Part shown: positions 33,631 to 43,177 of the stretch, in pieces
Layout: each line of letters begins with the position of its first letter
Numbering within the stretch: position 1 is the stretch's first letter
Source of the DNA: Acidimicrobiales bacterium
GTDB lineage: Bacteria > Actinomycetota > Acidimicrobiia > Acidimicrobiales > SZUA-35
DNA length: 64,000 nt
NCBI GenBank assembly: GCA_020629155.1
Contig: JAHDDW010000009.1
Span: 62,001-126,000, forward strand
Direction: 5' to 3'
Notes under the pieces: generated by a model
The model's database searches: none
Told to the model about the DNA's origin: nothing
Seen by the model: the letters and a program-made list of their open reading frames with translations, nothing else
Translations under genes and position numbers: made by a program

Positions 33631-34620
33631 TTAGCCTTCACTCAATCTGTTCTCTAAATGTCTACTCACGGCAGCCACAGCAGACATAGCTTGAGGATAG
33701 TTCATCCTCGTCGGCCCTAGGACCGCTATAGCACCGCTATGTTCACCATCTACATTATAAGGCGAAACAACTAGGCTACAGTCTGAAAGCGGCGCTACCC
33801 CCGTTTCAGTGCCAATTGCTACGGTAACCCCTTGATCAGCTATATCAGCAAGAAGTGTAGCTACAACAAGCTGTTGTTCCAGAATCTGCAGAACCTTGCC
33901 GACAGACTCAACCGCTTCGAAAGCATTTACTACATGAGAAGCGCCGTCAACATATAGTTTACCGCCATCAATTTTTGGGTTAGCGATAGTTTCTAAACAC
34001 TGTCGGACGATAGTAGAAGCGCGCGCGTCCAACCCTTGCAGCGAAACGTCAGCAGCTAGCTCCTTTTTTTGTAAAAGGTTCTGCAAGAAAAGATTCGCAG
34101 CAGCTACTTCGTCTTGCGTGTGACTTGTTAACTCTAGGGTGTGTTTGCTTACTTGCCCGTTTGAGAAAACCAGCACAAGCAGAACTGTTGTTTCATGCAA
34201 CGATACGAGCTGCAACGATACCAGCTCGATCGATTCAGCTGGCGTGTCTACAACCACCGCAGTATGGTCGGTCAAGTTAGAAAGCAAACCTGCAGTGTCT
34301 CGAAGCATTTCTTCAATTTCGCCACGCATTTGTGAAAAGAAAGAGGCAACTGTCTGCTTATCGGGCAGCTGCAACTTTGCTCCATCGAGGTGATCAACAA
34401 AATGTCGATAGCCTTTTTCTGTTGGCACACGACCAGCGCTTGTATGAGGTTGTTCCAGGTAGCCTTCGGCTTCGAGAAAAGCCATATCATTACGGACAGT
34501 AGCAGGCGAAACATCAATCCCAGATTTTGAAGCTACAACGCTTGAACCAACTGGAATAGCCGAATCGGTATACGCATTGATAACAGCGCGCAGCACCATA
34601 GATTTTCGGTCATCTAACAT
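33631..34620 (-). CDS. hrcA: Heat-inducible transcription repressor HrcA
   Basis: A 329-aa HrcA. It has an N-terminal winged helix ([20 protein letters not shown], then [20 protein letters not shown]), a central dimerisation domain and the [21 protein letters not shown]-terminal block. HrcA represses chaperone genes by binding CIRCE. The ATG at 34620 follows AAGGGGA by about 11 nt; the frame reaches 34668, but those residues are not conserved. No CIRCE was seen directly upstream, so autoregulation is not evident. Confidence 0.93.
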   Translation of the reverse strand: MLDDRKSMVLRAVINAYTDSAIPVGSSVVASKSGIDVSPATVRNDMAFLEAEGYLEQPHTSAGRVPTEKGYRHFVDHLDGAKLQLPDKQTVASFFSQMRGEIEEMLRDTAGLLSNLTDHTAVVVDTPAESIELVSLQLVSLHETTVLLVLVFSNGQVSKHTLELTSHTQDEVAAANLFLQNLLQKKELAADVSLQGLDARASTIVRQCLETIANPKIDGGKLYVDGASHVVNAFEAVESVGKVLQILEQQLVVATLLADIADQGVTVAIGTETGVAPLSDCSLVVSPYNVDGEHSGAIAVLGPTRMNYPQAMSAVAAVSRHLENRLSEG

Positions 34621-34715
34621 AGCACGTACGTCCCCTTTAGCTTCAGCATAGCTTCTGATCACAATCATTAATAACTACAGCACGAAATAGTCGTTCAGGC
34701 AGTACCAAATTTGCA

Positions 34716-36200
34716 TCAAACCCCGACAGGCTCTTGCCCTATCGACGTTCTCCACGCAGCAATTTTTTCGCCCATAGGTGTTGAAGGACCATTTTCAACA
34801 AACGGCCACAGCTCTCTTGAGATTTGCTGCCAGTTTGCTGTTGCATTTAATTTCGCGAAAATTCCCATTAAGCCAAGCGTTATCCGTTGAACCACAACAA
34901 GTGCAGGTGGAACGTTAAGATTTTTCATTAACTCTCCATACGGGCCCTTCATATCGAATAGATGTGCAACGCCACGTTCTGCATAGGTTTCATCGATCAC
35001 CGTTACAGCATCTTGCAAAACGTATTCATAATAGAAACGGAAGTATTCTTCGACAAGTTCGTCGCTGAAAGGAGCATCAGGAGCCAGAATTGACGCATCC
35101 TCGACTAGTTTTCGAAACACTTTTTTATCTGGATGCAGAACCATCTTTTGGATCAGATCTTCAAATAGTTGTGTCTCTGAGGCATTGAATTTTTTCACTA
35201 GCCCAAAATCGAGAAAGGTTACTTTGCCCCCCTTATGAAAAATATAGTTACCAGGATGAGGGTCGCCGTTAAAAGACGCAAGCTGATAAATCGAACCGAA
35301 TGAGAATCGGTACAACGTTTCAGAGAGCAGATTTCGCTCATCCTGCGACCACTGACAGACCTCATCAAAGGTATAGCCAACAACTAGATCAGAAGTTAAA
35401 ACGGTTTGCGTGCAATAGTTGTGATGAACTTTCGGAACGTTGATATATGGATGACCATCAAAGTAACTATGGAAGTCATCTTGATTTTTAGCCTCAAGAA
35501 CATAGTCAAGCTCTTCTGAAAGCCGCGATCGTATTTCGACGACAATTGGGTCAGGATCTAAGCCAGGGAACATAACGGAGATGGCTTTGAAAAGCCAGTC
35601 AGCTTTAGTTAAATCGCTTGCAATAACTTCTTTGATTCCTGGGTATTGGATCTTTACGGCAACAGCGTCGCCTTCATGGGTCACTGCCTTATGAACCTGC
35701 CCTATCGAAGCTGCTGCTATCGGCGTTTCATCCCACGTGTGAAATAGTTTGTCTGGTGTTTGCCCGAAAGATTTTTCTATTTGCTGTGCAGCTAAAGCAC
35801 CAGACATTGGAGGCGAATCAGACTGCAAAGACGCTAGCGTTGTGCGCACATGGTCAGGCAAACCAGTGTCAAGATAACTGGCGACTTGGCCAATTTTCAT
35901 CATTGCACCTTTCATATGCCCTAGTTCTTTCGTAACGTCAGCCGCTGTTTGCATCTGAAATTTTTCATCTAAAACAAGTTGACGTTTTTCAGAGCTAAAT
36001 TTTTTCTTTGCACGATATACCCCGTATCGGCCAGCTGCTTTAGCCCCTAGTTTCACCATCTGAGAGTCACGCTGCAGGGCCGACAGAAAGCCAAGATTTG
36101 GGGTGTACAGATCTTTCTTATTTCTACCTCTCGCAAACAAAACAGCTGCGGTTACAGCGGCACAAAGAACCGCTGCTTTCTTTTTCGTAAAAAAGTTCAT
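34716..36200 (-). CDS. ABC1/AarF/UbiB-family atypical kinase
   Basis: A 494-aa protein with a possible N-terminal hydrophobic anchor (KKKAAVLCAAVTAAVLFARG). The ABC1 signature KGAMMKIGQVASYLDTGLPD (KxGQ motif) is followed by AAASIGQVHKA, the Lys in VAVKIQYPG, NGDPHPGNYIF and FLDFGLVKKF. UbiB-type proteins bind ATP and assist isoprenoid-quinone or lipid trafficking. A TAGTGT -10 6 nt before the ATG supports the start. It is upstream of, and parallel to, hrcA. Confidence 0.88.
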   Translation of the reverse strand: MNFFTKKKAAVLCAAVTAAVLFARGRNKKDLYTPNLGFLSALQRDSQMVKLGAKAAGRYGVYRAKKKFSSEKRQLVLDEKFQMQTAADVTKELGHMKGAMMKIGQVASYLDTGLPDHVRTTLASLQSDSPPMSGALAAQQIEKSFGQTPDKLFHTWDETPIAAASIGQVHKAVTHEGDAVAVKIQYPGIKEVIASDLTKADWLFKAISVMFPGLDPDPIVVEIRSRLSEELDYVLEAKNQDDFHSYFDGHPYINVPKVHHNYCTQTVLTSDLVVGYTFDEVCQWSQDERNLLSETLYRFSFGSIYQLASFNGDPHPGNYIFHKGGKVTFLDFGLVKKFNASETQLFEDLIQKMVLHPDKKVFRKLVEDASILAPDAPFSDELVEEYFRFYYEYVLQDAVTVIDETYAERGVAHLFDMKGPYGELMKNLNVPPALVVVQRITLGLMGIFAKLNATANWQQISRELWPFVENGPSTPMGEKIAAWRTSIGQEPVGV

Positions 36201-36303
36201 GCCCTAACACTAAAGGCGACATCGAATAATTACTGCATATTGAAACAGTTTGGCAATTGTCTGTTTGAAGCTACGCTTTCCTGTCGATAGAAAAGGAAGC
36301 AGC

Positions 36304-36309
36304 TATGCT
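36304..36309 (+). promoter_or_regulatory. -10 element TATGCT, leaderless spacing
   Basis: TATGCT ends 7 nt before the ATG at 36317. Confidence 0.4.
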
Positions 36310-36316
36310 ATGAATA

Positions 36317-36694
36317 ATGATCCGATTTGGAAGAAGACTGCATCAAAAAGAGCTGGAAGCGTACAACCATATTGCTCCAGCGCTTTTAAAAGATGTTCGG
36401 ATTTTTAGGGTTAAAAAAGTTCTGCCTGCCTATACCGGGATCACTTTGGGCAACTGGATTTTTCTTATGGTTGATCAACCACAAGACGGGACAAGTGTTT
36501 TGCTTGCCCATGAGCTCGTTCATGTACGTCAATGGCAAGAACAAGGAAAAGTGCGCTTTCTAGTTGACTATCTGCGTTGTTTTATCAAAGGATATAAGAA
36601 GCAACGAAGTTGGTCGTGTGCCTATCGCGAAATAGACGCAGAATGTGAAGCTCGCGCAGAAGCGCAACGGTGGGCTGATGAGCATTTTTGCTAA
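36317..36694 (+). CDS. Small zincin-like protein with HELVHxxQ motif
   Basis: A 125-aa protein. LAHELVHVRQWQEQGKVRFL contains a gluzincin-like HExxH (HELVH), and a downstream YREIDAECEARAEAQRWADE offers possible third ligands (Glu). Such small HELxHxxQ proteins are common in actinobacteria and are annotated as putative metallopeptidases or DUF4157-like. Activity is not proven. It is followed by the DUF1800 gene, which has its own promoter. Confidence 0.7.
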   Translation: MIRFGRRLHQKELEAYNHIAPALLKDVRIFRVKKVLPAYTGITLGNWIFLMVDQPQDGTSVLLAHELVHVRQWQEQGKVRFLVDYLRCFIKGYKKQRSWSCAYREIDAECEARAEAQRWADEHFC

Positions 36695-36756
36695 AAACCT
36701 TGAGCAAAAATACCAACTTTTTTACAAACTGCTTACTTTTTTTCATTGAAGTGTCC

Positions 36757-36762
36757 TATAAT
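36757..36762 (+). promoter_or_regulatory. -10 element TATAAT, leaderless spacing
   Basis: A consensus TATAAT ends 8 nt before the ATG at 36771. A weak -35 TTACTT lies 18 bp upstream (36733-36738). Confidence 0.6.
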
Positions 36763-36770
36763 CGTTTTGC

Positions 36771-38096
36771 ATGGCGGCAGAAGAAAGACCTTATAAGGTA
36801 CGAAACGAGCGACGCAATGATGCAGCACGGCTGCTTCGTCGCGCATCACTTCGTGTTGATGCAACAAAGATAGATACCTATGCCAAGAAATCTTGGCCTG
36901 ATGGTGTACGGGCAGTGATGGATCAAGCGCCTAACCCTATTGAACCTCCCGCATTTCAACAAGACCCTGAGGGTGCAGACAACCGTAAGAATCCTGAAGA
37001 TAAATTGATTATCTGGTGGATCAATCAAATGGGCGGCACAAACAGCGGCATTCATGAGCGTATGACATGGTTTTGGCATGGAGTGCTAACAACCCACCGT
37101 GGCGACGTTGGCAAAGATCGTTATCCATTTCTGCATAAGCAACTTACGTTGTTGCGGACCCACGCTCTTGGAAATTATCGCGCCATGATGCAAGCGTTTG
37201 TTATCGACGGCGCATTGTTGCAGTACCTCAATGGGGATGGGTCTAAAGCAGGTAACCCTAACGAAAACCTTAGCCGTGAGCTAATGGAACTTTTCACTCT
37301 CGGCGTTGGTAACTACACCGAAGATGACGTACAAGCTGGTGCCGTCGGTTTAGCTGGCTGGCGAGTAGACCGTCAAGGCGAACGACCACCAGAAGGCCAA
37401 GATGATAACAGGCCGTATGAAGTTAGCTTTGAACGCAAAGACGCTTTTCGTTTGCCGCTGCTTTACCGAGGTATACAAGACAAATGGAATGCTGAAAAAA
37501 TAGTCGATCACCTTTGCGACGATCCTAGGACAGCGGCATACATTTCTCGAAAAGTTTGGCATTATTTAGGCGGCGGCTGGCTTAATGAAAAAGACGCTAC
37601 CAATCTCGGTAAATGGTGGCAAGGTAAGAACCTTGAGATTAAACCGCTTGTAGAAAAAGCATTACTCGACATGCAAAACGGTTCAAACTACACTCGCCCA
37701 CGCGCTGGTTTCGAATTTTATCTAGCACGCTCTATCGTCATGAATGAACCAGTTGCAAACGGCGAATTCAATGGTGACTATAACCCGATGCGAAGCCTAG
37801 GGCAAACACCGTATGAACCGCCAAACGTTGCAGGATGGCCGACAGATAACCGGTGGTTGGAGCCAGGTTCGATGATTATTCGCGGTGGCCAAGTTTTCAA
37901 CAGCGATCTTAAAAATATAGCTGGATGGCAAAATGCTACAGACGATCAAATTCTTGATACTTGTGGCATTCATGCTGTCTCTGATAAAACACGAACCGCC
38001 TTATCCGCCATAGAAACAAAAGAGTTAGGTCCAGAAGATAAAGCTAAGGCCAAATGGTATTTAGCTCTTAGCGCACCGGAGTTTCACCTGATATGA
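36771..38096 (+). CDS. DUF1800 family protein
   Basis: A 441-aa DUF1800 protein. Diagnostic blocks are RMTWFWHGVLTTHRGDVGKD, NENLSRELMELFTLGVGNYT and VAGWPTDNRWLEPGSM. No signal peptide is visible. DUF1800 genes nearly always precede a DUF1501 gene, as here (4-bp overlap, ATGA). The pair occurs widely in planctomycetes, proteobacteria and some actinobacteria. The biochemical role is unknown; the partner is exported. Confidence 0.9.
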   Translation: MAAEERPYKVRNERRNDAARLLRRASLRVDATKIDTYAKKSWPDGVRAVMDQAPNPIEPPAFQQDPEGADNRKNPEDKLIIWWINQMGGTNSGIHERMTWFWHGVLTTHRGDVGKDRYPFLHKQLTLLRTHALGNYRAMMQAFVIDGALLQYLNGDGSKAGNPNENLSRELMELFTLGVGNYTEDDVQAGAVGLAGWRVDRQGERPPEGQDDNRPYEVSFERKDAFRLPLLYRGIQDKWNAEKIVDHLCDDPRTAAYISRKVWHYLGGGWLNEKDATNLGKWWQGKNLEIKPLVEKALLDMQNGSNYTRPRAGFEFYLARSIVMNEPVANGEFNGDYNPMRSLGQTPYEPPNVAGWPTDNRWLEPGSMIIRGGQVFNSDLKNIAGWQNATDDQILDTCGIHAVSDKTRTALSAIETKELGPEDKAKAKWYLALSAPEFHLI

Positions 38097-39529
38097 GCAT
38101 CGACGACAATACTAACTGGCCAGTGAACAAAGCACGAGATTACATCCCTTCGGCTCCCACTACGGCGCCCCCTAAAAAATCTGGCGATGCAGCTGTTGAA
38201 CAAGATATCTTAGCGAAAAAGCCAGCACCTTCAAAGAAACAAGCCAAACCAAAAGGTATAAGCCGACGAACGGTACTTAAAGGAGCGGCAGCTACAGGCG
38301 CTTTTGTTGCTGGAGGAGGGCTTATCGTTGCAAAAAATATGTTTGGGGCTAGCTCTGGCTCTTCAAACACAGCATCTTCTTTTAATGAACAATCATTCAC
38401 AAGTGACCCTGTTGGATCTAAAAAATCTGATGCCGTTGATGGCAGGGTGTTAGTCGTTATCCAGCTTGCAGGTGGCAACGATGGCCTATCGATGGTTGTT
38501 CCTGCTAGCTCTGGTCATTACTACGACCGTAGACCAAACACTGCTGTTTCACCAGAAGAAGTACTCGCACTCAATAACGAAATCGGGCTTCACCCTAATT
38601 TACGACGCTGCTACGACCTTGGCAACATTGCGGTCGTCGAAGGCGTCGGTTCTATAGATGGGGACCTATCACATTTCGGCATGGAAAAATGGTGGGAACG
38701 CGGCGATGTAACAGGTAAAAACAATTATCGCTCAGGCTTCTTATCTCGATGCATAGACCCACTTGATCAAGGGTCGCCTTTAACAGGTCTTGCCACTGGA
38801 GGGCAAACCCCATATTTCAGCGCTTCTAATGCATCTACTTTAGCCATCAGAAACGCTGGGTCGTTAGAATATCTCTCCGCAGACGACTGGGAACTAAAAC
38901 AGGCCTATCATGAAGGACTTCGTGGCTACGGGGCTGATAATACAGGAGAGTTAGAAAGCCTTGTTGGCAACTCGTGGGAGAAACTCTTAGAGCTTGGTCA
39001 GCTAACAGGAAGTGCCACTGAAGACAGCAAAAATCAGAATCTTCAAGACGGTGGAAACCTCGGGGACCAACTTAACTTTGCTGCCGATATGATCGCAGCC
39101 GATGTTGGGGTGCGAGTTGTTCACGCCAAGCTTGGCGGTTTTGACACCCATAATGGCCAAGAAGGACGATACAACCAACTGATGAATACGCTTGATGCCT
39201 CGATCGCTGGTTTTATGCAAAAAGCTGAAGCAAAAGGTTTCGCCGATCGAGTACTCGTCGCTACAGTAAGCGAATTCGGACGACGAGCTGACGAAAACGG
39301 AGACCGAGGCACCGACCATGGTCGTGCCTCGGCAATGCTTGTTGTTGGCGGGAAACAAGGTCGCCTTGGACAAGCTCCTTCATTGACAGCTCTACGAAAT
39401 GATAGCCTTGCCACAACCGTTCCTTTTGATGTGTATCTTGGCAGTCTCGCTTCGTGGCTCGGCGTTGAACCAGGCTCAATTCTGCCGAACGAACCGAAAG
39501 ATATTATCGACTTAGCACGAACTGTTTAG
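38093..39529 (+). CDS. DUF1501 family protein with Tat signal
   Basis: A 478-aa protein. A ~60-residue cytoplasmic lead is followed by a twin-arginine signal (SRRTVLKGAAATGAFVAGGG) and a DUF1501 domain: VVIQLAGGNDGLSMVVP, LHPNLRRCYDLGNIAVVEGV, GGFDTHNGQEGRYNQLM and SEFGRRADENGDRGTDHGRA. The fold is of the alkaline-phosphatase/sulfatase-like type by family, with Asp/His clusters that could bind metal. It is exported folded, in partnership with the DUF1800 protein. The long lead before the Tat motif is unusual. Confidence 0.9.
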   Translation: MSIDDNTNWPVNKARDYIPSAPTTAPPKKSGDAAVEQDILAKKPAPSKKQAKPKGISRRTVLKGAAATGAFVAGGGLIVAKNMFGASSGSSNTASSFNEQSFTSDPVGSKKSDAVDGRVLVVIQLAGGNDGLSMVVPASSGHYYDRRPNTAVSPEEVLALNNEIGLHPNLRRCYDLGNIAVVEGVGSIDGDLSHFGMEKWWERGDVTGKNNYRSGFLSRCIDPLDQGSPLTGLATGGQTPYFSASNASTLAIRNAGSLEYLSADDWELKQAYHEGLRGYGADNTGELESLVGNSWEKLLELGQLTGSATEDSKNQNLQDGGNLGDQLNFAADMIAADVGVRVVHAKLGGFDTHNGQEGRYNQLMNTLDASIAGFMQKAEAKGFADRVLVATVSEFGRRADENGDRGTDHGRASAMLVVGGKQGRLGQAPSLTALRNDSLATTVPFDVYLGSLASWLGVEPGSILPNEPKDIIDLARTV

Positions 39530-39546
39530 CCGATCTTAAATTTGGC

Positions 39547-39552
39547 TATGCT
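39547..39552 (+). promoter_or_regulatory. -10 element TATGCT, leaderless spacing
   Basis: TATGCT ends 6 nt before the GTG at 39559. Confidence 0.4.
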
Positions 39553-39558
39553 CAAGTA

Positions 39559-40890
39559 GTGAATTATCGTAAAGTTTCTCTTCTGCTGTTTTCTAGCTTC
39601 CTTGCTTTTCTTAGCTTTATGCCTGCGGCATATGCGCAGCGGGTTTCGGAAATAGCTGACGATATCGAAGCTGATGGCTATTACAGCGACTTCCCTCTCA
39701 ATGATTCTGAACGGGCCAGTATTAGTCGTGCAAACGAGAAAGCTATTGCTTTTCTGGAACTTGACCAAGATGGAGAGCAAGAAGCCGAGCAGTTAGCTGA
39801 AAGGCTACTGCAAGAGTTTGCTACCCATGACTCGCGGTATGACACAATCATTGTGCTTTTCCAAGACGCTATTTTTGTGGATTCTCTCACGCACTCTTCC
39901 GATGTGCTCGAAAGGTCTGTTAACCCTGGCAACATTGATTTTGAAAACGACTCGTTACATGACTTGATCGATGCAGTTAGCAGCCCTTTTCCTACTAGCG
40001 ATAGAACTACATCGCGCACCGACAACGATCTTGGTAACTCTTCACAAGGTTTAGATGATTCAAGCACGCCTGAAGAAGTTAACTCGGCCACTTCTTCAGG
40101 CGGTTTTAAGCTACGCTATATCCTCGTCCCGCTTTTACTTTTAGGCGGCGTTTTCTGGGTTTTTGCAAGTCGTCGACGTAAGAAAAAAGCAGCACAACGA
40201 CAAGCTGCTGACATGGCTGCTGATAAGGCTGAAATCAGGCAGCAGCTACAAGATAATTCTGACCGTGTAATCGAACTCGGCGACCAAGTTATTGCTTCAA
40301 AAAATAGTGAACTGCAAGGTCTTTACGAGCAAGCTTCACAGAGCTACCAGCAGGTCAGCTTAGAAATTGATGCAGCCGCAACGCCTGCGCAAGTTGACGC
40401 GCTAGACGACAAAATAGATACCGCACAATGGCAGTTTGAAACTATAGAAGCTCGACTTGCAGGACAGCCAGATCCACCTTCCCCACAAGAAATAGAACAA
40501 GAAGCCGCTAAGAAACAGTCTGAAGAAGATACCACGCCTGCCTTGGGTAAAGATGAATCGGTGTTTACCTCGCCACGGTCGGGACGTGAATACCAGCGAC
40601 GCACTAGACGTTCGTCAGGCGGCGGGCTCGGTTCACTTGGCAAAGTGCTTGGCGGTATTCTTATGGGCGGGGGCGGACTTGGAATGCCGTCACGACGTAC
40701 ACAACAGCGGCGTTCAAGTTCTGACGGCTTCGGTTCAAGACCGAAATCTGGTGGATTTGGCCGCAGACAACCGTCTTCTTCAAGAGGCCGTGGCGCTGGG
40801 AGAAGCTTTGGCAGACGTACTACAAGAAGAAGCACAAGTCGTTCAAAAGGTGGAGCTGGCAGAACTTTTTCTCGCCGACGAAGACGATAA
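39559..40890 (+). CDS. Secreted/membrane TPM-like protein with Gly/Arg/Ser-rich tail
   Basis: A 443-aa protein starting with GTG. It has a signal peptide (VSLLLFSSFLAFLSFMPAAY-A), an extracellular N-terminal domain (residues ~25-125) resembling TPM-domain proteins (LNDSERASISRANEKAIAFL...RYDTIIVLFQD), a helix (LRYILVPLLLLGGVFWVFA) and a coiled-coil cytoplasmic part (residues 210-300). The ~115-residue tail is rich in Gly, Arg and Ser and ends FSRRRRR. The tail could bind nucleic acid or acidic lipid. The family may act in membrane-protein quality control. Confidence 0.65.
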   Translation: MNYRKVSLLLFSSFLAFLSFMPAAYAQRVSEIADDIEADGYYSDFPLNDSERASISRANEKAIAFLELDQDGEQEAEQLAERLLQEFATHDSRYDTIIVLFQDAIFVDSLTHSSDVLERSVNPGNIDFENDSLHDLIDAVSSPFPTSDRTTSRTDNDLGNSSQGLDDSSTPEEVNSATSSGGFKLRYILVPLLLLGGVFWVFASRRRKKKAAQRQAADMAADKAEIRQQLQDNSDRVIELGDQVIASKNSELQGLYEQASQSYQQVSLEIDAAATPAQVDALDDKIDTAQWQFETIEARLAGQPDPPSPQEIEQEAAKKQSEEDTTPALGKDESVFTSPRSGREYQRRTRRSSGGGLGSLGKVLGGILMGGGGLGMPSRRTQQRRSSSDGFGSRPKSGGFGRRQPSSSRGRGAGRSFGRRTTRRSTSRSKGGAGRTFSRRRRR

Positions 40891-40931
40891 GCTAACGTCG
40901 TGTCAAGAATGTCACACCTTTGAGGCAAACT

Positions 40932-41780
40932 ATGGTTGTGTTAAAAAATCCTTCGTATATTTCACCTTCATCAGCCAACTCGTTTGATGGTTGTCCGCTG
41001 CGGTGGAAGTTTAAATATGTCGACCGTCTGCCCGATCCTTCTAACCAGCCGGCACTTGTCGGTTCATTTGCACATCTGATTTTGGAGAAGCTCTATGAAC
41101 TTGCGCCGCAGCAACGAACAAAGGAACAAGCCAAAACGCTGGCACGCGAGTTATGGGACGAGTTTGCTTGCGATAAAAATTACCAAGCGTTAGAGCTTGA
41201 TGATGACCAAGCTCGGCTTTTTCGATGGCAAGGATGGCTCGCTATCGAAGGAATATGGAAACTTGAAGATCCAAAAGCTATAGAAGTTATTTCGACTGAG
41301 CAAAAAATTGACACCCACCTTGACGGCGTCCCCTTCCGAGGCATAGTCGATCGGGTTGAGAGGTCAGAACGTGGCGCTTTAATTGTCAGCGACTATAAAT
41401 CTGGCTACTTGCCACATCAGATGTGGCGTAAAGATAAAATTCTGCAGGTGATGCTGTACGCTGCTGCGCTAAACGAAATCAGCGATGAACAGCCAGCCGA
41501 AGCACGCTTGCTTTATCTTGGCAAGCGAACGTTAGATGTCAAAGTGACGCAGCCAAGCATGGCCGAAGCCAGGAAAACAATCAAAAAAACATGGACCGAG
41601 ATCGAAACTGCATGCGATACGCAAACCTTTGAAGCAAAAGCTGGTGTTCTTTGCGGATGGTGTGCCTTCATAGAGCAGTGCCCCACAGGACAAAAACATT
41701 TAGAAGAACGTTCAGCTAAGGGCAAACTGCCAGCGCACGCACCAAACCGTCGCCTCATCGAAACCACTGCATCAGTATAA
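40932..41780 (+). CDS. RecB-like PD-(D/E)XK nuclease
   Basis: A 282-aa nuclease. The N-terminal SPSSANSFDGCPLRWKFKYV, the core FRGIVDRVER...LIVSDYKSGY (D-x13-D-x-K), QVMLYAAAL and a C-terminal CGWCAFIEQCP cluster match Cas4/RecB-type exonucleases with an iron-sulfur cluster. One Cys is in the N-terminal motif and three or so are at the end. It stands outside any CRISPR or AddAB context. The ATG at 40932 follows TGAGG by 6 nt. A common actinobacterial family, likely in DNA repair. Confidence 0.85.
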   Translation: MVVLKNPSYISPSSANSFDGCPLRWKFKYVDRLPDPSNQPALVGSFAHLILEKLYELAPQQRTKEQAKTLARELWDEFACDKNYQALELDDDQARLFRWQGWLAIEGIWKLEDPKAIEVISTEQKIDTHLDGVPFRGIVDRVERSERGALIVSDYKSGYLPHQMWRKDKILQVMLYAAALNEISDEQPAEARLLYLGKRTLDVKVTQPSMAEARKTIKKTWTEIETACDTQTFEAKAGVLCGWCAFIEQCPTGQKHLEERSAKGKLPAHAPNRRLIETTASV

Positions 41781-41794
41781 ACCCAGCGTCTTTC

Positions 41795-43138
41795 CTAGTT
41801 AAGAAGTACGTTCATCGTGTCAAGCCACAAATTTGTTGTAAGTCGCAGCGATTCGACATCTATTCGTTCATTGTTCCCGTGGAAGCGGCTAAAAAACTCG
41901 CCTAACGAAATTTTCTGACTGAGTAAGCCTGCACCATAGACAGGTACGCCTTTATCTCTAAAGAATCTTCCATCGGTGCCGCCTGTTGTTATAGTCGAGA
42001 CAAGATTCGCATTCGGGTAACCCTTTTTAATTGCTCCATCTAGCGCATTCCAAAGCGGTGTCTCTGTTGAAGATTTCGTGGCTTCTGTTGTATGAATATC
42101 GCTTAGCTCTACATGACCAAACCAGTCCCCCAATGCCAGTTTCAAATGGTCACTAATATCTTCAACCGATTCACCTGGCAGCGAACGAACATCAAGATCA
42201 ATCACAACCTTGTCAGGCACTGTATTGGTTTTAGTTCCGCCTACAATCATGTTAGGACTGAAAGTTGTGTGGCAACAAGCGTGCAAATGGCGAGCCACCG
42301 GCATTTCTAAATTCGACAACGCGTCATTCAGGGCAGCTGCATCGCACAGAGAGACTTTAAGCTTGTCATCGATTGCTAGCGAATGTACTATATCTCGCCA
42401 TGTCTCATCGAGCAAAGGTGATGGGCTATAGGCTTGCAACCGTCGAATAACTTCGGCAGCCTTAAGTAACGCATTATCGGCGCCATAAGGTGCTGACCCA
42501 TGGCTCGGGGTGCCTCTTATTGTGAGACGACGCCACATAACGCCTTTTTCAGCAGCTGCTATCATAACAGTTGTTTGGTCATCGTTTTGCAGTACCACAC
42601 CACCATATTCAGTTAAAACATAGTCGCATTGCAAAATATCCCAATGCTTTTTAATTAGCGGCTCAGCGCCTAAACCGCCGCCTGCTTCTTCATCAGCAAC
42701 AGCAAAATAGATAATGTCGCCTCGATAACGCTGCTGTGACTCAGCGATATTTTTGAAAGCCACAGCCATAGAAGCAGTCAGATTCAGCATGTCGACTGCG
42801 CCTCTGCCCCAGACCTCGCCATCGATAAGTTCGCCACCGAAAGGATCATGTCGCCAGCTATCTGCGGTTACTGGAACAACATCGGTATGTCCCATAAGGC
42901 AGAGCGTTGGTGCGCTAGGGTCTGTTCCACGCAACGTCGAGATAAGCGATGTGCGTCCAGGCGCTTGCTCAAAAAGCTGTTGCTCGACACCATCAACAGC
43001 AAGATACTCCTTCAGCAACTGTGCGTTACGAACTTCTTGCCCAGAAGATTTCGTGCCATCATTAACGCAGCGATTACGAATAAGCTGCTGCAGAAGTTCT
43101 ACTGTTTGCCAAGTAAGCGGATCTATACGTTTTGCCAT
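41795..43138 (-). CDS. M20-family metallopeptidase
   Basis: A 447-aa M20 amidohydrolase. Metal and catalytic motifs are LMGHTDVVPV (His), VWGRGAVDM (Asp), FAVADEEAGGG (Glu-Glu), and GGTDGRFF near the end. The insert with SHGSAPYGADNALL is the dimerisation (lid) domain. The family hydrolyses dipeptides or N-acyl amino acids; ArgE/DapE/carboxypeptidase G2-like relatives cannot be separated here. It is divergent from the lipid kinase gene with only 39 bp between starts. Confidence 0.88.
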   Translation of the reverse strand: MAKRIDPLTWQTVELLQQLIRNRCVNDGTKSSGQEVRNAQLLKEYLAVDGVEQQLFEQAPGRTSLISTLRGTDPSAPTLCLMGHTDVVPVTADSWRHDPFGGELIDGEVWGRGAVDMLNLTASMAVAFKNIAESQQRYRGDIIYFAVADEEAGGGLGAEPLIKKHWDILQCDYVLTEYGGVVLQNDDQTTVMIAAAEKGVMWRRLTIRGTPSHGSAPYGADNALLKAAEVIRRLQAYSPSPLLDETWRDIVHSLAIDDKLKVSLCDAAALNDALSNLEMPVARHLHACCHTTFSPNMIVGGTKTNTVPDKVVIDLDVRSLPGESVEDISDHLKLALGDWFGHVELSDIHTTEATKSSTETPLWNALDGAIKKGYPNANLVSTITTGGTDGRFFRDKGVPVYGAGLLSQKISLGEFFSRFHGNNERIDVESLRLTTNLWLDTMNVLLN

Positions 43139-43165
43139 ACAACATCGTATAGGTTAATAAAAAGC

Positions 43166-43171
43166 TATCCT
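43166..43171 (+). promoter_or_regulatory. -10 element TATCCT, leaderless spacing, in a 39-bp divergent region
   Basis: TATCCT ends 6 nt before the GTG at 43178. On the other strand TACGAT (43144-43149) ends 5 nt before the ATG at 43138. Confidence 0.4.
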
Positions 43172-43177
43172 CAAAGG

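Noticed and set aside
33631-34716. CIRCE operator upstream of hrcA
   Set aside because: No TTAGCACTC-N9-GAGTGCTAA-like sequence is visible near 34620-34716.
40553-40987. 144-aa frame overlapping the Gly/Arg/Ser-rich tail and the start of the RecB-like gene
   Set aside because: It is an alternative frame of a low-complexity coding region and has no family resemblance; the two flanking frames explain the DNA.
42848-43177. N-terminal extension of the lipid kinase frame
   Set aside because: It runs antisense through the M20 peptidase gene and lacks family sequence; the conserved domain starts at 43178.
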